64,000 nucleotides of DNA from an uncultured Acidovorax sp. (GTDB taxonomy: Bacteria; Pseudomonadota; Gammaproteobacteria; Burkholderiales; Burkholderiaceae_C). Under the pieces are notes generated by a model, which was given only the letters and a program-made list of their open reading frames with translations, was not told the DNA's origin and made no database searches. How positions within the stretch are numbered: position 1 is the first letter of the stretch; the number at the start of each line of letters is the position of its first letter. Where the stretch lies: contig CAJYKV010000027.1 in assembly GCA_913774955.1 (NCBI GenBank), positions 186,001 through 250,000 of the forward strand. Direction: 5' to 3'. The position numbers and the translations under genes are program-made. Positions 35,842 to 44,584 of the stretch are shown here, piece after piece.

Positions 35842-35864
35842 AAACGCGGCTCCAGGCCGCGTTT
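35842..35864 (+). terminator. Intrinsic terminator after the parvulin gene
   Basis: AAACGCGGC-TCCAG-GCCGCGTTT followed by further T, 79 bases after the stop codon. The symmetric A and T tracts allow use from both sides, though the convergent gene ends at 35993. Confidence 0.85.
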
Positions 35865-35992
35865 TTTCATGGGGCGACGAAAGTGCAGTCCTGCGGGCTT
35901 GCAGGGGTCTGGCAGGTCGGTTGCCGCATCGGTCGTCAGGGCATGCGCGGCCCTGATGTCTCACCACCGCCCTTCCCCTCAACGGGCAGGCC

Positions 35993-36787
35993 TTATCGAC
36001 CCGCCAGCCAGCCCACCGCCAGCAAAGCGCCGATGAGCACCGGCTGGTGCAGCATGTAGTAGCTCAGGCTCCAGCGCCCCAGCAGCGCGAGCGGGCGCAC
36101 CACTCGCGGCAACCCGGCATACAGCCAGCGCGCACGGTGCCGCAGGGCCCATTGCCCGGCGGCCATGCCCCACCACATCACGCCCAGCCAGGGCAGCACC
36201 GGTACATAGTCTTCGGTGAACGGCTTGCGCGTGACCACGCCCAGCCAGTTGAGGGCGCCGCCATTGAAGGTGGGCGCCCAGGCAGCCGCAGGCCCGGCGA
36301 GCAGCCAGGCGCCCAGCCAGGGGGCCGCCAGCGCCAGCGCACCCGCCAGCCACAGTCTGGCACCCCACCCTGCCGTGCAGCGCACGATCACCAGCATCAC
36401 CGCCATGCCGTGCAGCACCCCGAAATGGATGAAGCTGTTCGGGAACATGAGGCATGAACCCGCGCTCACCAGCAGTGCGCAGAGCGCGATCTGGCCCCAG
36501 CGCCGCCAGAACCGTGTCCATGCCACATCCTGGCTCCAGGCCAGGGCCTGCCCCAGACCTGCGCAGAACAGGAACAGGCTGACGATCACGGTGCGCTGCA
36601 CCGTCCAGAACGGGTCGGTGCGGAAGTCCTGGGGCCAGTAGCCGAAATGGCTGAGATCGAAGCAGAAGTGGAAGACGGTCATCCAGACCATGGCGAGGCC
36701 GCGCAGGGCATCGACCGATTCGATGCGTGGGCCTGCGCGCAGCAATGGCGGAGGCGGCACGGGAGAGGACGCTGGAAAAAGGGCCAT
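35993..36787 (-). CDS. DUF1624 / heparan-alpha-glucosaminide acetyltransferase-like membrane protein
   Basis: A 264-residue inner-membrane protein with about seven hydrophobic segments. The motif RIESVDALRGLAMVWMTVFHFCFDLSHFG (about residues 20-48; DALRG and the H-F-x-F-D) is the start of the DUF1624 acyltransferase-like domain; LGRWSLSYYMLHQPVL near the C terminus is its usual end. Such proteins may move acyl groups across the membrane onto sugars. The ATG at 36787 is chosen because it gives the normal N terminus. It sits alone between a terminator and tRNA-Pro. Function not established. Confidence 0.85.
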   Translation of the reverse strand: MALFPASSPVPPPPLLRAGPRIESVDALRGLAMVWMTVFHFCFDLSHFGYWPQDFRTDPFWTVQRTVIVSLFLFCAGLGQALAWSQDVAWTRFWRRWGQIALCALLVSAGSCLMFPNSFIHFGVLHGMAVMLVIVRCTAGWGARLWLAGALALAAPWLGAWLLAGPAAAWAPTFNGGALNWLGVVTRKPFTEDYVPVLPWLGVMWWGMAAGQWALRHRARWLYAGLPRVVRPLALLGRWSLSYYMLHQPVLIGALLAVGWLAGR

Positions 36788-36852
36788 GGCAGCGTGGGTC
36801 TCAGAAAGACGAAAGGGGTCGGCTCCGTGCAGAGCCAACCCCTTGGTATCGA

Positions 36853-36929
36853 TGGTCGGAGCGGCGGGATTCGAACTCGCGACCCTCTGCTCCCAAAGCA
36901 GATGCGCTACCAGGCTGCGCTACGCTCCG
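36853..36929 (-). tRNA. tRNA-Pro (anticodon TGG)
   Basis: A 77-base cloverleaf on the minus strand with encoded CCA. Acceptor arms CGGAGCG and CGCTCCG pair fully; the D arm holds AGCCTGGTAGC; the anticodon stem TCTGC/GCAGA encloses the loop TTTGGGA, anticodon TGG, reading CCN Pro codons with CCA best; the T arm has GTTCGAATC. Flanked by the DUF1624 gene and infA, both on the same strand. Confidence 0.97.
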
Positions 36930-37031
36930 ACAACTCGTATTCTAACCTGCCGTGCAGGGCCCTCCCGCCCTGGCAGCGGCATTTCAGCACTTTATTTGCT
37001 GCAATCGCCGCGCGGTCCCCCCGCTTGACGC

Positions 37032-37280
37032 TCAGCGGGACGACGGGCCCGGGCCGCGGCCGGGCAGATGGCGGAAGGTGATGCGGCCCTTGGACAGGTC
37101 GTACGGAGACATCTCGAGCGACACCTTGTCGCCGGCCAGGATGCGGATGTGGTGCTTGCGCATCTTGCCGCCGGTGTAGGCGATCAGTTGGTGCCCGTTG
37201 TCGAGCGTGACGCGGAACCGCGAATCCGGAAGCACTTCCGTCACGGAGCCCTGCATTTCGATGAGTTCTTCTTTAGCCAT
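37032..37280 (-). CDS. infA: Translation initiation factor IF-1
   Basis: An 82-residue OB-fold protein binding the 30S A site. [40 protein letters not shown] and [14 protein letters not shown] are the near-invariant IF-1 blocks. The C-terminal tail ([11 protein letters not shown]) is longer and different from the ribosomal-operon IF-1, which fits the second, stand-alone infA copy common in beta-proteobacteria. It lies upstream of tRNA-Pro and has an unusually long gene-free region before it. Confidence 0.96.
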   Translation of the reverse strand: MAKEELIEMQGSVTEVLPDSRFRVTLDNGHQLIAYTGGKMRKHHIRILAGDKVSLEMSPYDLSKGRITFRHLPGRGPGPSSR

Positions 37281-37799
37281 GGTTCAACTTGATTTTAAAA
37301 ATCCGGAAGCGGTGCGATATCGGCTCCGGGCCGGGCTTCCCCGAGGAAAGCCGGGCGGGCCGCCTCGGCGAGCGATGCAAACGCATGCGCTTCGTTACGC
37401 CGGGGCTTTGCGGTCGGTGCAAGAATGCACGTGACTGCCGCCATGCGGAGCATGGGAGGCGGACGTTGGCTGCCTCGCCTCGCGAAGCGCAGGCCGGTGT
37501 GGGCCAGGCGCAAAACCTGTCAATTGTACCGCGCCGTGCCTGCCTGGCAGAGCGGCGGTGTGGCCGTGCCGACACAGGTGGCCGCTCGCACGGCGCAGGT
37601 CTCCGGCCGGCGTTCTCGCTCGAGGCGTCGGGGCAGCGGCAGCCACCGGGGAGGCCGGGGTCGCTTCACCGCTTCCTTCAGCGAGCCACCCTGATGAAGG
37701 AGATGGGGCCGGATGCCGGAAACAAAAGCCCCTGCCGGTCGAGGCCACGGTGCCCCCAGTCCGCCTAGAATGGCCGGCCCTTTCGCCGCAGGAGCCTCC
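37281..37799. other. 519-base gene-free region between infA and psd
   Basis: Divergent gap. An imperfect hairpin (37331-37354, arms CCGGGCTTCC and GGAAAGCCGG) lies about 60 bases before infA on its leader side. TAGAAT at 37766-37771 is a good -10 for psd on the plus strand. TTGACA is present on the minus strand (37523-37518) but without a partner -10. No open frame here has coding character, and no known RNA family was recognised. Confidence 0.5.
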
Positions 37800-38654
37800 G
37801 TGCCAGACCGCCTCGCCGTTCTTCCGCAATACCTGCTGCCCAAGCGGGCCCTCACCAGCCTGGCCGGGCGCTTTGCCTCGGCACGCGCCGGCAGCAGCAC
37901 GACGGCTGCGATCCGCCGGTTCGTGGCCCGCTACCGCGTGGACATGTCCGAGGCCGAGAACCCGGACATCACCAGCTACGCGACCTTCAACGATTTCTTC
38001 ACGCGCGCGCTGCGGCCGGGCGCGCGTCCGATCGCCGACGCGCCCGCCGTCTGCCCGGTGGACGGGGCCGTGAGCCAGTTCGGGCGCATCGACGACGACC
38101 AGATCTTCCAGGCGAAGGGCCACCGCTACTCCACCACGGCCCTGCTTGGCGGCGACGCCGCGGTGGCGGCCGGGTTTTCCAACGGCAGTTTCGCCACCAT
38201 CTACCTGAGCCCGCGCGACTACCACCGCATCCACATGCCGTGCGATGGCCGGCTGCGCCGCATGGTCTACGTGCCGGGCTCGCTCTTTTCGGTGAACCCG
38301 GTCACCGCGCGCGGCGTGCCCGGCCTGTTCGCGCGCAACGAGCGGGTGGTCTGCATCTTCGACACGCCACTGGGCACGATGGCGCTGGTGCTCGTGGGCG
38401 CCACGATCGTGGGCAGCATGGCCACGGTATGGCACGGCACGGTGAACCCGCCGCGGTCATCCACGCTGCGGCAGTGGACGTACGACGACGGCCCGGCGAT
38501 CACGCTGCGCAAGGGCGAGGAAATGGGGCGCTTCCTGCTGGGATCCACGGTGGTGCTGCTGTTCGAGCCCGGTGCATTGCGCTTCACCGAAGCGTGGGAG
38601 CCCGCGCGGGCGGTGCGGCTCGGCGAGCCCATGGGGTGGCCGCCGCAGGGCTGA
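37800..38654 (+). CDS. psd: Phosphatidylserine decarboxylase proenzyme
   Basis: Makes phosphatidylethanolamine from phosphatidylserine at the inner membrane. The 284-residue proenzyme carries YATFNDFFTRALRPGARPI (about 56-74), PCDGRLRRMVYVPGSLFSVN and the self-cleavage motif LGST (Gly248-Ser249), where the Ser becomes the pyruvoyl group. The start is GTG at 37800: GGAG lies seven bases before it, whereas the in-frame ATG at 37770 overlaps the -10-like TAGAAT and would lie at the transcript start. Length is normal for the family. Confidence 0.95.
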   Translation: MPDRLAVLPQYLLPKRALTSLAGRFASARAGSSTTAAIRRFVARYRVDMSEAENPDITSYATFNDFFTRALRPGARPIADAPAVCPVDGAVSQFGRIDDDQIFQAKGHRYSTTALLGGDAAVAAGFSNGSFATIYLSPRDYHRIHMPCDGRLRRMVYVPGSLFSVNPVTARGVPGLFARNERVVCIFDTPLGTMALVLVGATIVGSMATVWHGTVNPPRSSTLRQWTYDDGPAITLRKGEEMGRFLLGSTVVLLFEPGALRFTEAWEPARAVRLGEPMGWPPQG

Positions 38655-38678
38655 ACCCCGTCTGCCCCGGCCCGTACG

Positions 38679-38948
38679 TCACGGCATCCGGCAGGTGGCG
38701 AAGACGGTCGGCTCGACGACCAGCTTCTCGGGGGGGACCGGGGCGTCGCGGCCCACGAGATGGATGCACATGTCCTGGCGGCGGATGGTGATGTGGCTCA
38801 CCGTCTCCACGCGGTCGCCGAGGCGTACCTGCGCGCCGGGATGGAAGACCGGCATGCGGAAGAATTCACCCCAGCCCTCCGGCCGGTCGGAGGAAACAGG
38901 AAGCGATGCGGCAGGCGATGGTGGGGATGAGAGCGACGCGACATCCAT
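38679..38948 (-). CDS. Small hypothetical protein
   Basis: An 89-residue protein with a Ser/Pro-rich N-terminal third (MDVASLSSPPSPAASLPVSS) and a more ordered part from residue 24: EGWGEFFRMPVFHPGAQVRL, then RVETVSHITIRRQDMCIHLVG, reading like a small beta-barrel of the KOW/Tudor sort. No signal peptide. Codon use is GC3-rich as for its neighbours, and it does not overlap another gene, so it is probably real. I do not recognise the family. It converges on psd with a 24-base gap. Confidence 0.6.
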   Translation of the reverse strand: MDVASLSSPPSPAASLPVSSDRPEGWGEFFRMPVFHPGAQVRLGDRVETVSHITIRRQDMCIHLVGRDAPVPPEKLVVEPTVFATCRMP

Positions 38949-39065
38949 GGGGCAATGCTACCGTGGAGTTGCTTTCAAAATGCGAAATTTGAAACTTTCT
39001 GTGTGAATCGAACGCGTTGGCCGTATCGGTTGTAGCGGCCTGCCTACGGCTCCACCGCGACCACT

Positions 39066-39099
39066 GCGTCACACAACCGTCACGCATGGGCTCTACATT
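39066..39099 (+). promoter_or_regulatory. Pho-box-like promoter of the PAP2 phosphatase gene
   Basis: GCGTCAC-ACAA-CCGTCAC (39066-39083) is a pair of 7-base direct repeats with a 4-base AT-rich spacer, the layout of the PhoB box CTGTCAT-AAAA-CTGTCAT. TACATT at 39094-39099 lies ten bases after it, the spacing expected in PhoB-activated promoters where the box replaces the -35. The gene downstream encodes a secreted phosphatase, which fits phosphate control. Confidence 0.65.
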
Positions 39100-39191
39100 G
39101 GCGCCGCCGCGGGCTCCCGTGCCTGCGTTGCAGTCGCAGGAGGGATGCAGCGCGTGCACCGCCCTCGCATTTCCTCCTCTTTCCACGTCCC

Positions 39192-41150
39192 ATGACGACC
39201 ACCTTCTCCCGCCGCCCCCTCCTCCTGGCGCTCGCCGCCGCTTTCGCCCTGTCCGCCTGCGGCGGCGGCGGCGGCGCTTCCATTTCCGCCGTCCCCGCAC
39301 CGCCTTCGGGGCTCGGGACCACGGACACGGCGCCCCAGCCCAACGAAACCAGCGTTCCGCCGTTCGTGGACAACGCCGCGTCGAACCAGCGCGGGGACGC
39401 GCGCTATGCCACGCTCGAGACGAACGCGGGCGTGCGCGTGCTGTCGGGCTTTCTCGCTATCTGGAAGCCGTCCACGCTGGCGGTGGACGCCGGCGTGAGC
39501 GCCGCTGCGAACGGTGCCTTCCCGGCCGTAACGCCATCCAGCTGGACGGGCGTGCCGGGCGACGCGACCGACGGAACCGTGCTCAATGCCCAGGTGCACG
39601 CGCGCAACATCCAGTACGTGGTGGATGCCACCGCCCGCCGCACGCCGGCGCAGGAACTGCAGGCCTACCTGGATGACCGGCGCGGCAAGGCCTACAGCGT
39701 GAGCGACGGCATGGGCCCGCTGACGGCAGCCTGGCGCGCCGCGGCCCAGCAGACCACCACGATCACCGGGATCGCGGCGGACGCCACCACGGTGGCCTAC
39801 AACGACGGCGGCAACAACACGGGCGTGGGCGGCAGCGCCAACGCCGGGTTCGGCAACGCCGTGGACTTCGTGGGCGGCATCGGCGAGAACGGCTCCACCG
39901 AGCCCGCCAAGCGCTTCTACAAGTACGCCCGCCCCTGGCGCTGGAGCAGCAGCGTGCAGGTGGTGCCCGCGCTGCTGCCGGCACGCAGCACGACGCCGTC
40001 CACCGATGGCGGCTTCACCAGCGGCCACTCCGCCGAGGCGGTGCGCACCTCCATCGCCATGGCCTACCTCGTGCCGGAGCGCTTCCAGGAAATGCTCGCG
40101 CGCGGCCTGGAGCTGGGCGAGAACCGCATCCTGGCCGGCATGCACTCCCCGCTGGACGTGATCAGCGGCCGCATGCACGGGCAGGCGGTCGCCGCCGCGA
40201 GCATCGCCACGGGCGCCAACGCGGCGCGCAAGGCCGCGGCCTTCCAGCAGGCCCGCAGCGCGCTGATGGCAGCGGTCGGCGCCAGCACGCCTGCCGAGTT
40301 CTGGCAGTTCGCGCATTCGCAGCCGTCCGGCACGGACCGCTTCGCGGACTACGCGACCAACAAGTCCGAATACCTCCGGCGCATGACGTTCGGCTTCTCA
40401 CGAATAGCCGACGCCTCCCGGCCGGCCGTGGTGCCCAAGGGCGCTGAAGTGCTGCTGGAAACCCGCCTGCCCTATCTGACCGCCGCGCAGCGCCGCGTCG
40501 TGCTCAAGACGACGGCGGTGCCGTCGGGCTACCCGGTGATGGACGATGCCGAGGGCTGGGGCCGCCTCAACCTGTTCGCCGCGGCCGACGGCTACGGCCG
40601 CTTCGACGGCGACGTGGCGGTGACGATGGATGCGGCCCAGGGCGGATTCTCCGCGCTCGACACGTGGCGGAACGACATCGCCGGCGCCGGCAAGCTGACG
40701 AAGCTCGGCAGCGGCACGCTGGTGCTCGCGGGCACCAACACGTTCACGGGCGGCATCGAACTGGCGGCCGGCACGCTGCAGGCGGGCAGCGGCTCGGCGC
40801 TGGGCAATGGCACCGTGTACCTGGGCGGCGGAACGCTGCGCACGTCGGCCAGCCAGCAGGTGGCGGTGAACGGTACCTACACCCAGCGCCCGGGCAGCAC
40901 GCTGTCGCTGCAGCTGGCCTCGGCATCGGGCACGGCCGGCACGCTGGCGGTGAACGGCATGGCCTGGCTGGCCGGCACGCTGGAAGTGGTGTTCGCGCAG
41001 GGCGTGCGCCCCGCCGTCGGCTCGACGATCACGGTGCTGCGCCACGGCGGCGTGAACGGCGCGTTCGACGCCGTGTCGGTGCCGGGCTACCGCGTGACGC
41101 CGATCTACCTGAACAACGCGGTGCAGCTGCGCATCGATGCGGTAGTCTGA
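39192..41150 (+). CDS. PAP2-family acid phosphatase lipoprotein with autotransporter-type repeat
   Basis: A 652-residue exported protein. The signal ends in a lipobox (LSAC-GGGGG, Cys near residue 23). The PAP2/class A acid phosphatase domain (about 80-350) has KRFYKYARPWRW, GGFTSGHSAEAVRTS and RILAGMHSPLDVISGR, giving the K-x6-RP, SGH and R-x5-H-x3-D catalytic sets. Residues 430-652 form a second region with a passenger-associated repeat (GAGKLTKLGSGTLVLAGTN, then TFTGGIELAAGTLQAG) typical of autotransporter beta-helices, but no beta-barrel follows. The protein is thus presumably an anchored lipoprotein with a beta-helical tail. A Pho-box-like site lies upstream, and a terminator at 41187-41212 follows. 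Confidence 0.9.
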   Translation: MTTTFSRRPLLLALAAAFALSACGGGGGASISAVPAPPSGLGTTDTAPQPNETSVPPFVDNAASNQRGDARYATLETNAGVRVLSGFLAIWKPSTLAVDAGVSAAANGAFPAVTPSSWTGVPGDATDGTVLNAQVHARNIQYVVDATARRTPAQELQAYLDDRRGKAYSVSDGMGPLTAAWRAAAQQTTTITGIAADATTVAYNDGGNNTGVGGSANAGFGNAVDFVGGIGENGSTEPAKRFYKYARPWRWSSSVQVVPALLPARSTTPSTDGGFTSGHSAEAVRTSIAMAYLVPERFQEMLARGLELGENRILAGMHSPLDVISGRMHGQAVAAASIATGANAARKAAAFQQARSALMAAVGASTPAEFWQFAHSQPSGTDRFADYATNKSEYLRRMTFGFSRIADASRPAVVPKGAEVLLETRLPYLTAAQRRVVLKTTAVPSGYPVMDDAEGWGRLNLFAAADGYGRFDGDVAVTMDAAQGGFSALDTWRNDIAGAGKLTKLGSGTLVLAGTNTFTGGIELAAGTLQAGSGSALGNGTVYLGGGTLRTSASQQVAVNGTYTQRPGSTLSLQLASASGTAGTLAVNGMAWLAGTLEVVFAQGVRPAVGSTITVLRHGGVNGAFDAVSVPGYRVTPIYLNNAVQLRIDAVV

Positions 41151-41186
41151 CATCGCAGCACATCGGAAGCGGCGACGCGTACCGTG

Positions 41187-41212
41187 AAAGGGCGGCCTGC
41201 GGGCCGCCCTTT
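41187..41212 (+). terminator. Intrinsic terminator after the phosphatase gene
   Basis: AAAGGGCGGCC-TGCG-GGCCGCCCTTT with further T after it, 37 bases past the stop codon. It may also serve the convergent exporter gene ending at 41296. Confidence 0.9.
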
Positions 41213-41295
41213 TTCATTCGCCCTCCGCATCGCTGCGGCAACACGTTATCGGCGTGGCCGCACCGCTGCGCCATGGTGCAGCCAAGGCGCACAGC

Positions 41296-42204
41296 TCAGT
41301 CGGCGCGGGCGACTGGCCCCTGGGTGCCTGCCGCTGCCGTGGGCGGGGCGCCCCGCCGCTGCGCCGTGGCGGCACAGCCCATGGACGCAGTCATGATCAT
41401 GCCGATCGCCAGCCACTGGGCGAGGCTCAGGGCCTCGCCGAGCAGTACCAGGGCCAGCAGTGCGGCGACGGCCGGCTCCATGCTGATCATGATGCCGAAG
41501 GCCTGCTGCGGCAGGCGCTTGAGGGCCACCATTTCGAGCGAGATGGGAATGGCGCTGGAAAGCGCGGCCACGCCGATGCCGGTCAGCAGCACCGCGGGCG
41601 TCCACAGATCGGCACCGGCGTGCGAGATGCCCACGGGCACCACGACCAGCGCCGCCACCGTCAGGCCGAGCGACACCGAATGCCCGGCGTGCAGGTGCCC
41701 CACCCGCTTGCCGAACAGGATGTAGGCCGCCCAGAACACGGCGGCCGCGAGCGCGAAGCCCACGCCCCGCGGATCGAGCGCGCCGGCCCCCGGCTCCCAC
41801 GGCAGCAGCACGGCCAGCCCGGCCACCGCCAGCACCACCCAGATGAAATCCAGCGGGCGCCGCGACGACAGCACCGCCACCGCCAGCGGCCCGGAGAATT
41901 CGATCGCCACCGCCACGCCGAACGGGATGGTCTGCAGCGCCAGGTAGAAGCAGAGGTTCATCGCGCCCACGGCGGCACCGTAGGCGACGAGCCGCAGAGC
42001 GTCGTGGCGCGAGAGCCGCCAGCGCCAGGGGCGCCAGAGCAGCAGCAACAGCGCGGAGAAGCCCACGCGCACGGCGGTGGTGCCCTGGGCGCCCACCAGC
42101 GGGAACAGCGAATGCTTGGCCCAGGAGGTGCCCAACCCCAGGAACGTGACGGAGCCCAGGATGGCCAGGGCGGGGATGAGCGGTGATTCGTTCGGTGCGG
42201 GCAT
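41296..42204 (-). CDS. EamA-family exporter, RhtA-like
   Basis: A 302-residue inner-membrane transporter with ten hydrophobic helices. TSWAKHSLFPLVGAQGTTAVR in helix 1-2 and VAIEFSGPLAVAVLSSRRPLD (about 98-118) are specific to the RhtA threonine/homoserine exporter branch, as is AIPISLEMVALKRLPQQAFG in the second repeat. Probably exports amino acids. It lies 65 bases upstream of the stop of hutG's reverse neighbour and faces the same way as the hut genes, but as it precedes a gap and differs in role it need not be co-transcribed. The C terminus is Ala/Gly rich. Confidence 0.88.
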   Translation of the reverse strand: MPAPNESPLIPALAILGSVTFLGLGTSWAKHSLFPLVGAQGTTAVRVGFSALLLLLWRPWRWRLSRHDALRLVAYGAAVGAMNLCFYLALQTIPFGVAVAIEFSGPLAVAVLSSRRPLDFIWVVLAVAGLAVLLPWEPGAGALDPRGVGFALAAAVFWAAYILFGKRVGHLHAGHSVSLGLTVAALVVVPVGISHAGADLWTPAVLLTGIGVAALSSAIPISLEMVALKRLPQQAFGIMISMEPAVAALLALVLLGEALSLAQWLAIGMIMTASMGCAATAQRRGAPPTAAAGTQGPVARAD

Positions 42205-42269
42205 CGGGGGACTTTATCGCGCCATGCCGTTCACCGCCCGGCGCCGGCTCTCGGGGGGGCCGTTGGCCT

Positions 42270-43097
42270 TCAGGCCGCTGCGCGTTCCTTCGCGAAGGCC
42301 AGGCACGCCTCCAGCATGCGGCGCAGGTGGGGCTGCACGTTCATGGCGATCTCCGGCAGGTAGTCGAACGGCAGGGCCTCCTGCATGTAGCTGGCCTGGG
42401 TCATCTCCAGCTGCACCGCGTGCACGTTGCGCTCTGGATCGCCGTAGTGCCGCGTGATGTAGCCGCCCTTGAAACGGCCGTTGAGCACCGCGCTGTGGCC
42501 CGGCACCACCATGCCGATGGCGAGCAGTTCGCGCGCGAGCGCCAGGTCGCAGCTCGCGCCATCGGCCGTGCCGAGGTTGAAGTCCGGCAGGCGGCCGTCG
42601 AAGAACCGGGGCAGCACGGAGCGGATGGAGTGCGCATCCCAGAGCACCGCCACGCCGTGGGCCGCGCGGATGCGGTCGAGCTCGGCGCGCAGCTGAGCGT
42701 GGTACGGGTCCCAGTAGGCGCGGCGGCGTTCTTCGGTCTCCGCGGCGTCGGGCACCTGCGCGGGATCGGCGTAGAGGGGCGTGTCGTCGAAGGTGTCGAC
42801 CGGGCACAGGCCGGTCACGCTCTGGCCGGGGTAGAGGCTGCTGCCGTCCGGCGGGCGGTTCAGGTCCACCACGTAGCGCGAGTGCGTGGCCGCGAGCACG
42901 GAGGCGCCCAGGCCGCGCGCGAAGGCGTAGAGGCGTTCCAGGTGCCAATCGGTGTCCGGCACCTGCCGGGCTTCATCGGTCAGCCGGCCGGCGATGGACG
43001 GCGGCACGTGGGTGCCCACGTGCGGCATGGACACCAGCAACGGCGCGGTGCCGGCATGGAAATGGAAAAGCGGCGTGGCCGCGGTCGTGTCGTTCAT
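42270..43097 (-). CDS. hutG: N-formylglutamate deformylase
   Basis: A 275-residue zinc hydrolase that removes formate from N-formylglutamate, the last step of the five-step histidine route. LVSMPHVGTHVPPSIAGRL (about 21-39, metal His), DTDWHLERLYAFARGLG and SRYVVDLNRPPDGSSLYPG are the family blocks, and HSAVLNGRFKGGYITRHYG lies toward the C terminus. It is the last gene of the hut run, 40 bases after hutF. With HutF present, the pathway goes through formylglutamate and ammonia, not formamide. Confidence 0.95.
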   Translation of the reverse strand: MNDTTAATPLFHFHAGTAPLLVSMPHVGTHVPPSIAGRLTDEARQVPDTDWHLERLYAFARGLGASVLAATHSRYVVDLNRPPDGSSLYPGQSVTGLCPVDTFDDTPLYADPAQVPDAAETEERRRAYWDPYHAQLRAELDRIRAAHGVAVLWDAHSIRSVLPRFFDGRLPDFNLGTADGASCDLALARELLAIGMVVPGHSAVLNGRFKGGYITRHYGDPERNVHAVQLEMTQASYMQEALPFDYLPEIAMNVQPHLRRMLEACLAFAKERAAA

Positions 43098-43137
43098 GGG
43101 GAAGTCTCTCGCAGCGGAAGCGGGTTCGTTCATGGAT

Positions 43138-44559
43138 TCAGGTTTGCAGCAGGCCGGCACGCACCGCGGCGAACGCCGCCGCGCTTTCGCCGTGCAGCGC
43201 ATGCCGTCCCGCGGCGACGCGCTGCACGCCGGCCGCCCACACGCCGTGCAGCGCGGACGTGCGGTGGCTGCCGAAGACGTGCGCGGCGAGCTGGATTTCG
43301 GCCGGCAGGCCGCGCAGGGCGATGTGTTCCGGATCGAGCGCCACGAAGTCTGCCATGCCTCCGGGCACGAGACCCGCCTGTGCATCGGGCGCCGCGAGCC
43401 GGCCGGCGGCCTGCGCCCCGCCCTGCACGGCCTGCAGCAGCGTGGCGGTGGCGACCTGCGCCTGCGCGTCGGTGGCGAGCACGTTGCGGCGGCGCAGCAT
43501 GAGACGCTGGCCGTATTCGAGCAGCATGAGTTCCTCGGCCGCGTTCACGCAGGCATGGCTGTCGGAGCCCAGGCCCCAGGACCCACCGGCCGCGAGCCAG
43601 CGCGGCAGATCGAACAGGCCGTCGCCCAGATTGGCTTCGGTCGTCGGGCACAAACCCGCCACGGCGCCGGTGCGGGCCGCGCCCTGGGCTTCCGCATCCG
43701 TCAGGTGCGTGGCGTGGACGAGGCACCAGCGCGCATCGACGGGCGCATGGTCCAGCAGCCATTCGACCGGACGCTGGCCGCTCCAGGCGAGGCAGTCCTG
43801 AACCTCCTGCGTCTGCTCGGCGATGTGGATGTGCACCGGCGCACCGGGAACGATGGCGTCCAGCCCCTTCAGCGCCGCGTGCAGGCTGTCGGGCGGCACG
43901 GCGCGCAGCGAGTGCGGCGCAAGGCCCAGCACCCCGCCCTGCGCACGCACCTGGGGCGCGATGCGATCGAGCAGCGCGAGCATGCCGTCGGTGCTGCGCA
44001 GAAAGCGCCGCTGCCCTTCGCGCGGCGGCTGGCCGCCGAAACCGCCGGTCTGGTAGAGCACGGGCAGCAGCGTGATGCCGATACCGGCGCGGCGCGCGGC
44101 GCGCAGCAGCGCGAGCGACATCTCGGCATCGTCGGCATAGGGGCGGCCGTCCTCGGCATGGTGCAGGTAGTGGAACTCGCACACCGCCGTGTAGCCCGCC
44201 TCCAGCATCTCGACGTACAGCCAGGTGGCGATCGCCTCCAGCGCCGCGGGCGACATGCGCGCGGCGAAGCGGTACATGAGGTCGCGCCAGCTCCAGAACG
44301 AATCGTCGCTGGCGGCGCGGAACTCGGTCAGGCCTGCGAACGCGCGCTGGAAGGCGTGGGAATGCAGGTTCGGCACGCCGGGCAGCAGCGGCCCGGGCGC
44401 CCGGGGCATGCCCGGCGGCTGGGCGCTGCCGGGCTGCGCGTGGGTGATGCGGCCGTCTTCGTTCCAGCGCAGCAGCACGTCGTTCGCCCAGCCGCCGGGC
44501 AGCAGGGCCTGGGCGGCGAAGAGCGCGCGGCCGTCGGAAGGGGAAGATGCGTCGGTCAT
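43138..44559 (-). CDS. hutF: Formimidoylglutamate deiminase
   Basis: A 473-residue amidohydrolase converting N-formimino-glutamate to N-formylglutamate and ammonia. Metal ligands are NLHSHAFQRAFAG (HxH, about 64-76), HIHIAEQTQEV, the His in VHATHLTD, and the Asp in GLGSDSHACV. The ATG at 44559 is used; an in-frame ATG at 44595 would lie inside the end of hutI and neither has a strong ribosome site, so the start is uncertain by 12 residues. It sits between hutI and hutG. Length fits the family (about 450-470). Confidence 0.94.
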   Translation of the reverse strand: MTDASSPSDGRALFAAQALLPGGWANDVLLRWNEDGRITHAQPGSAQPPGMPRAPGPLLPGVPNLHSHAFQRAFAGLTEFRAASDDSFWSWRDLMYRFAARMSPAALEAIATWLYVEMLEAGYTAVCEFHYLHHAEDGRPYADDAEMSLALLRAARRAGIGITLLPVLYQTGGFGGQPPREGQRRFLRSTDGMLALLDRIAPQVRAQGGVLGLAPHSLRAVPPDSLHAALKGLDAIVPGAPVHIHIAEQTQEVQDCLAWSGQRPVEWLLDHAPVDARWCLVHATHLTDAEAQGAARTGAVAGLCPTTEANLGDGLFDLPRWLAAGGSWGLGSDSHACVNAAEELMLLEYGQRLMLRRRNVLATDAQAQVATATLLQAVQGGAQAAGRLAAPDAQAGLVPGGMADFVALDPEHIALRGLPAEIQLAAHVFGSHRTSALHGVWAAGVQRVAAGRHALHGESAAAFAAVRAGLLQT

Positions 44560-44584
44560 CGCGGGCGCTTTCAGGGGGATGGAT

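Noticed and set aside
37518-37523. TTGACA box for infA on the minus strand
   Set aside because: No matching -10 hexamer at 16-18 bases; probably chance.
37770-37772. ATG as start of psd
   Set aside because: It overlaps the probable -10 TAGAAT and has no ribosome site; GTG at 37800 has GGAG at good spacing.
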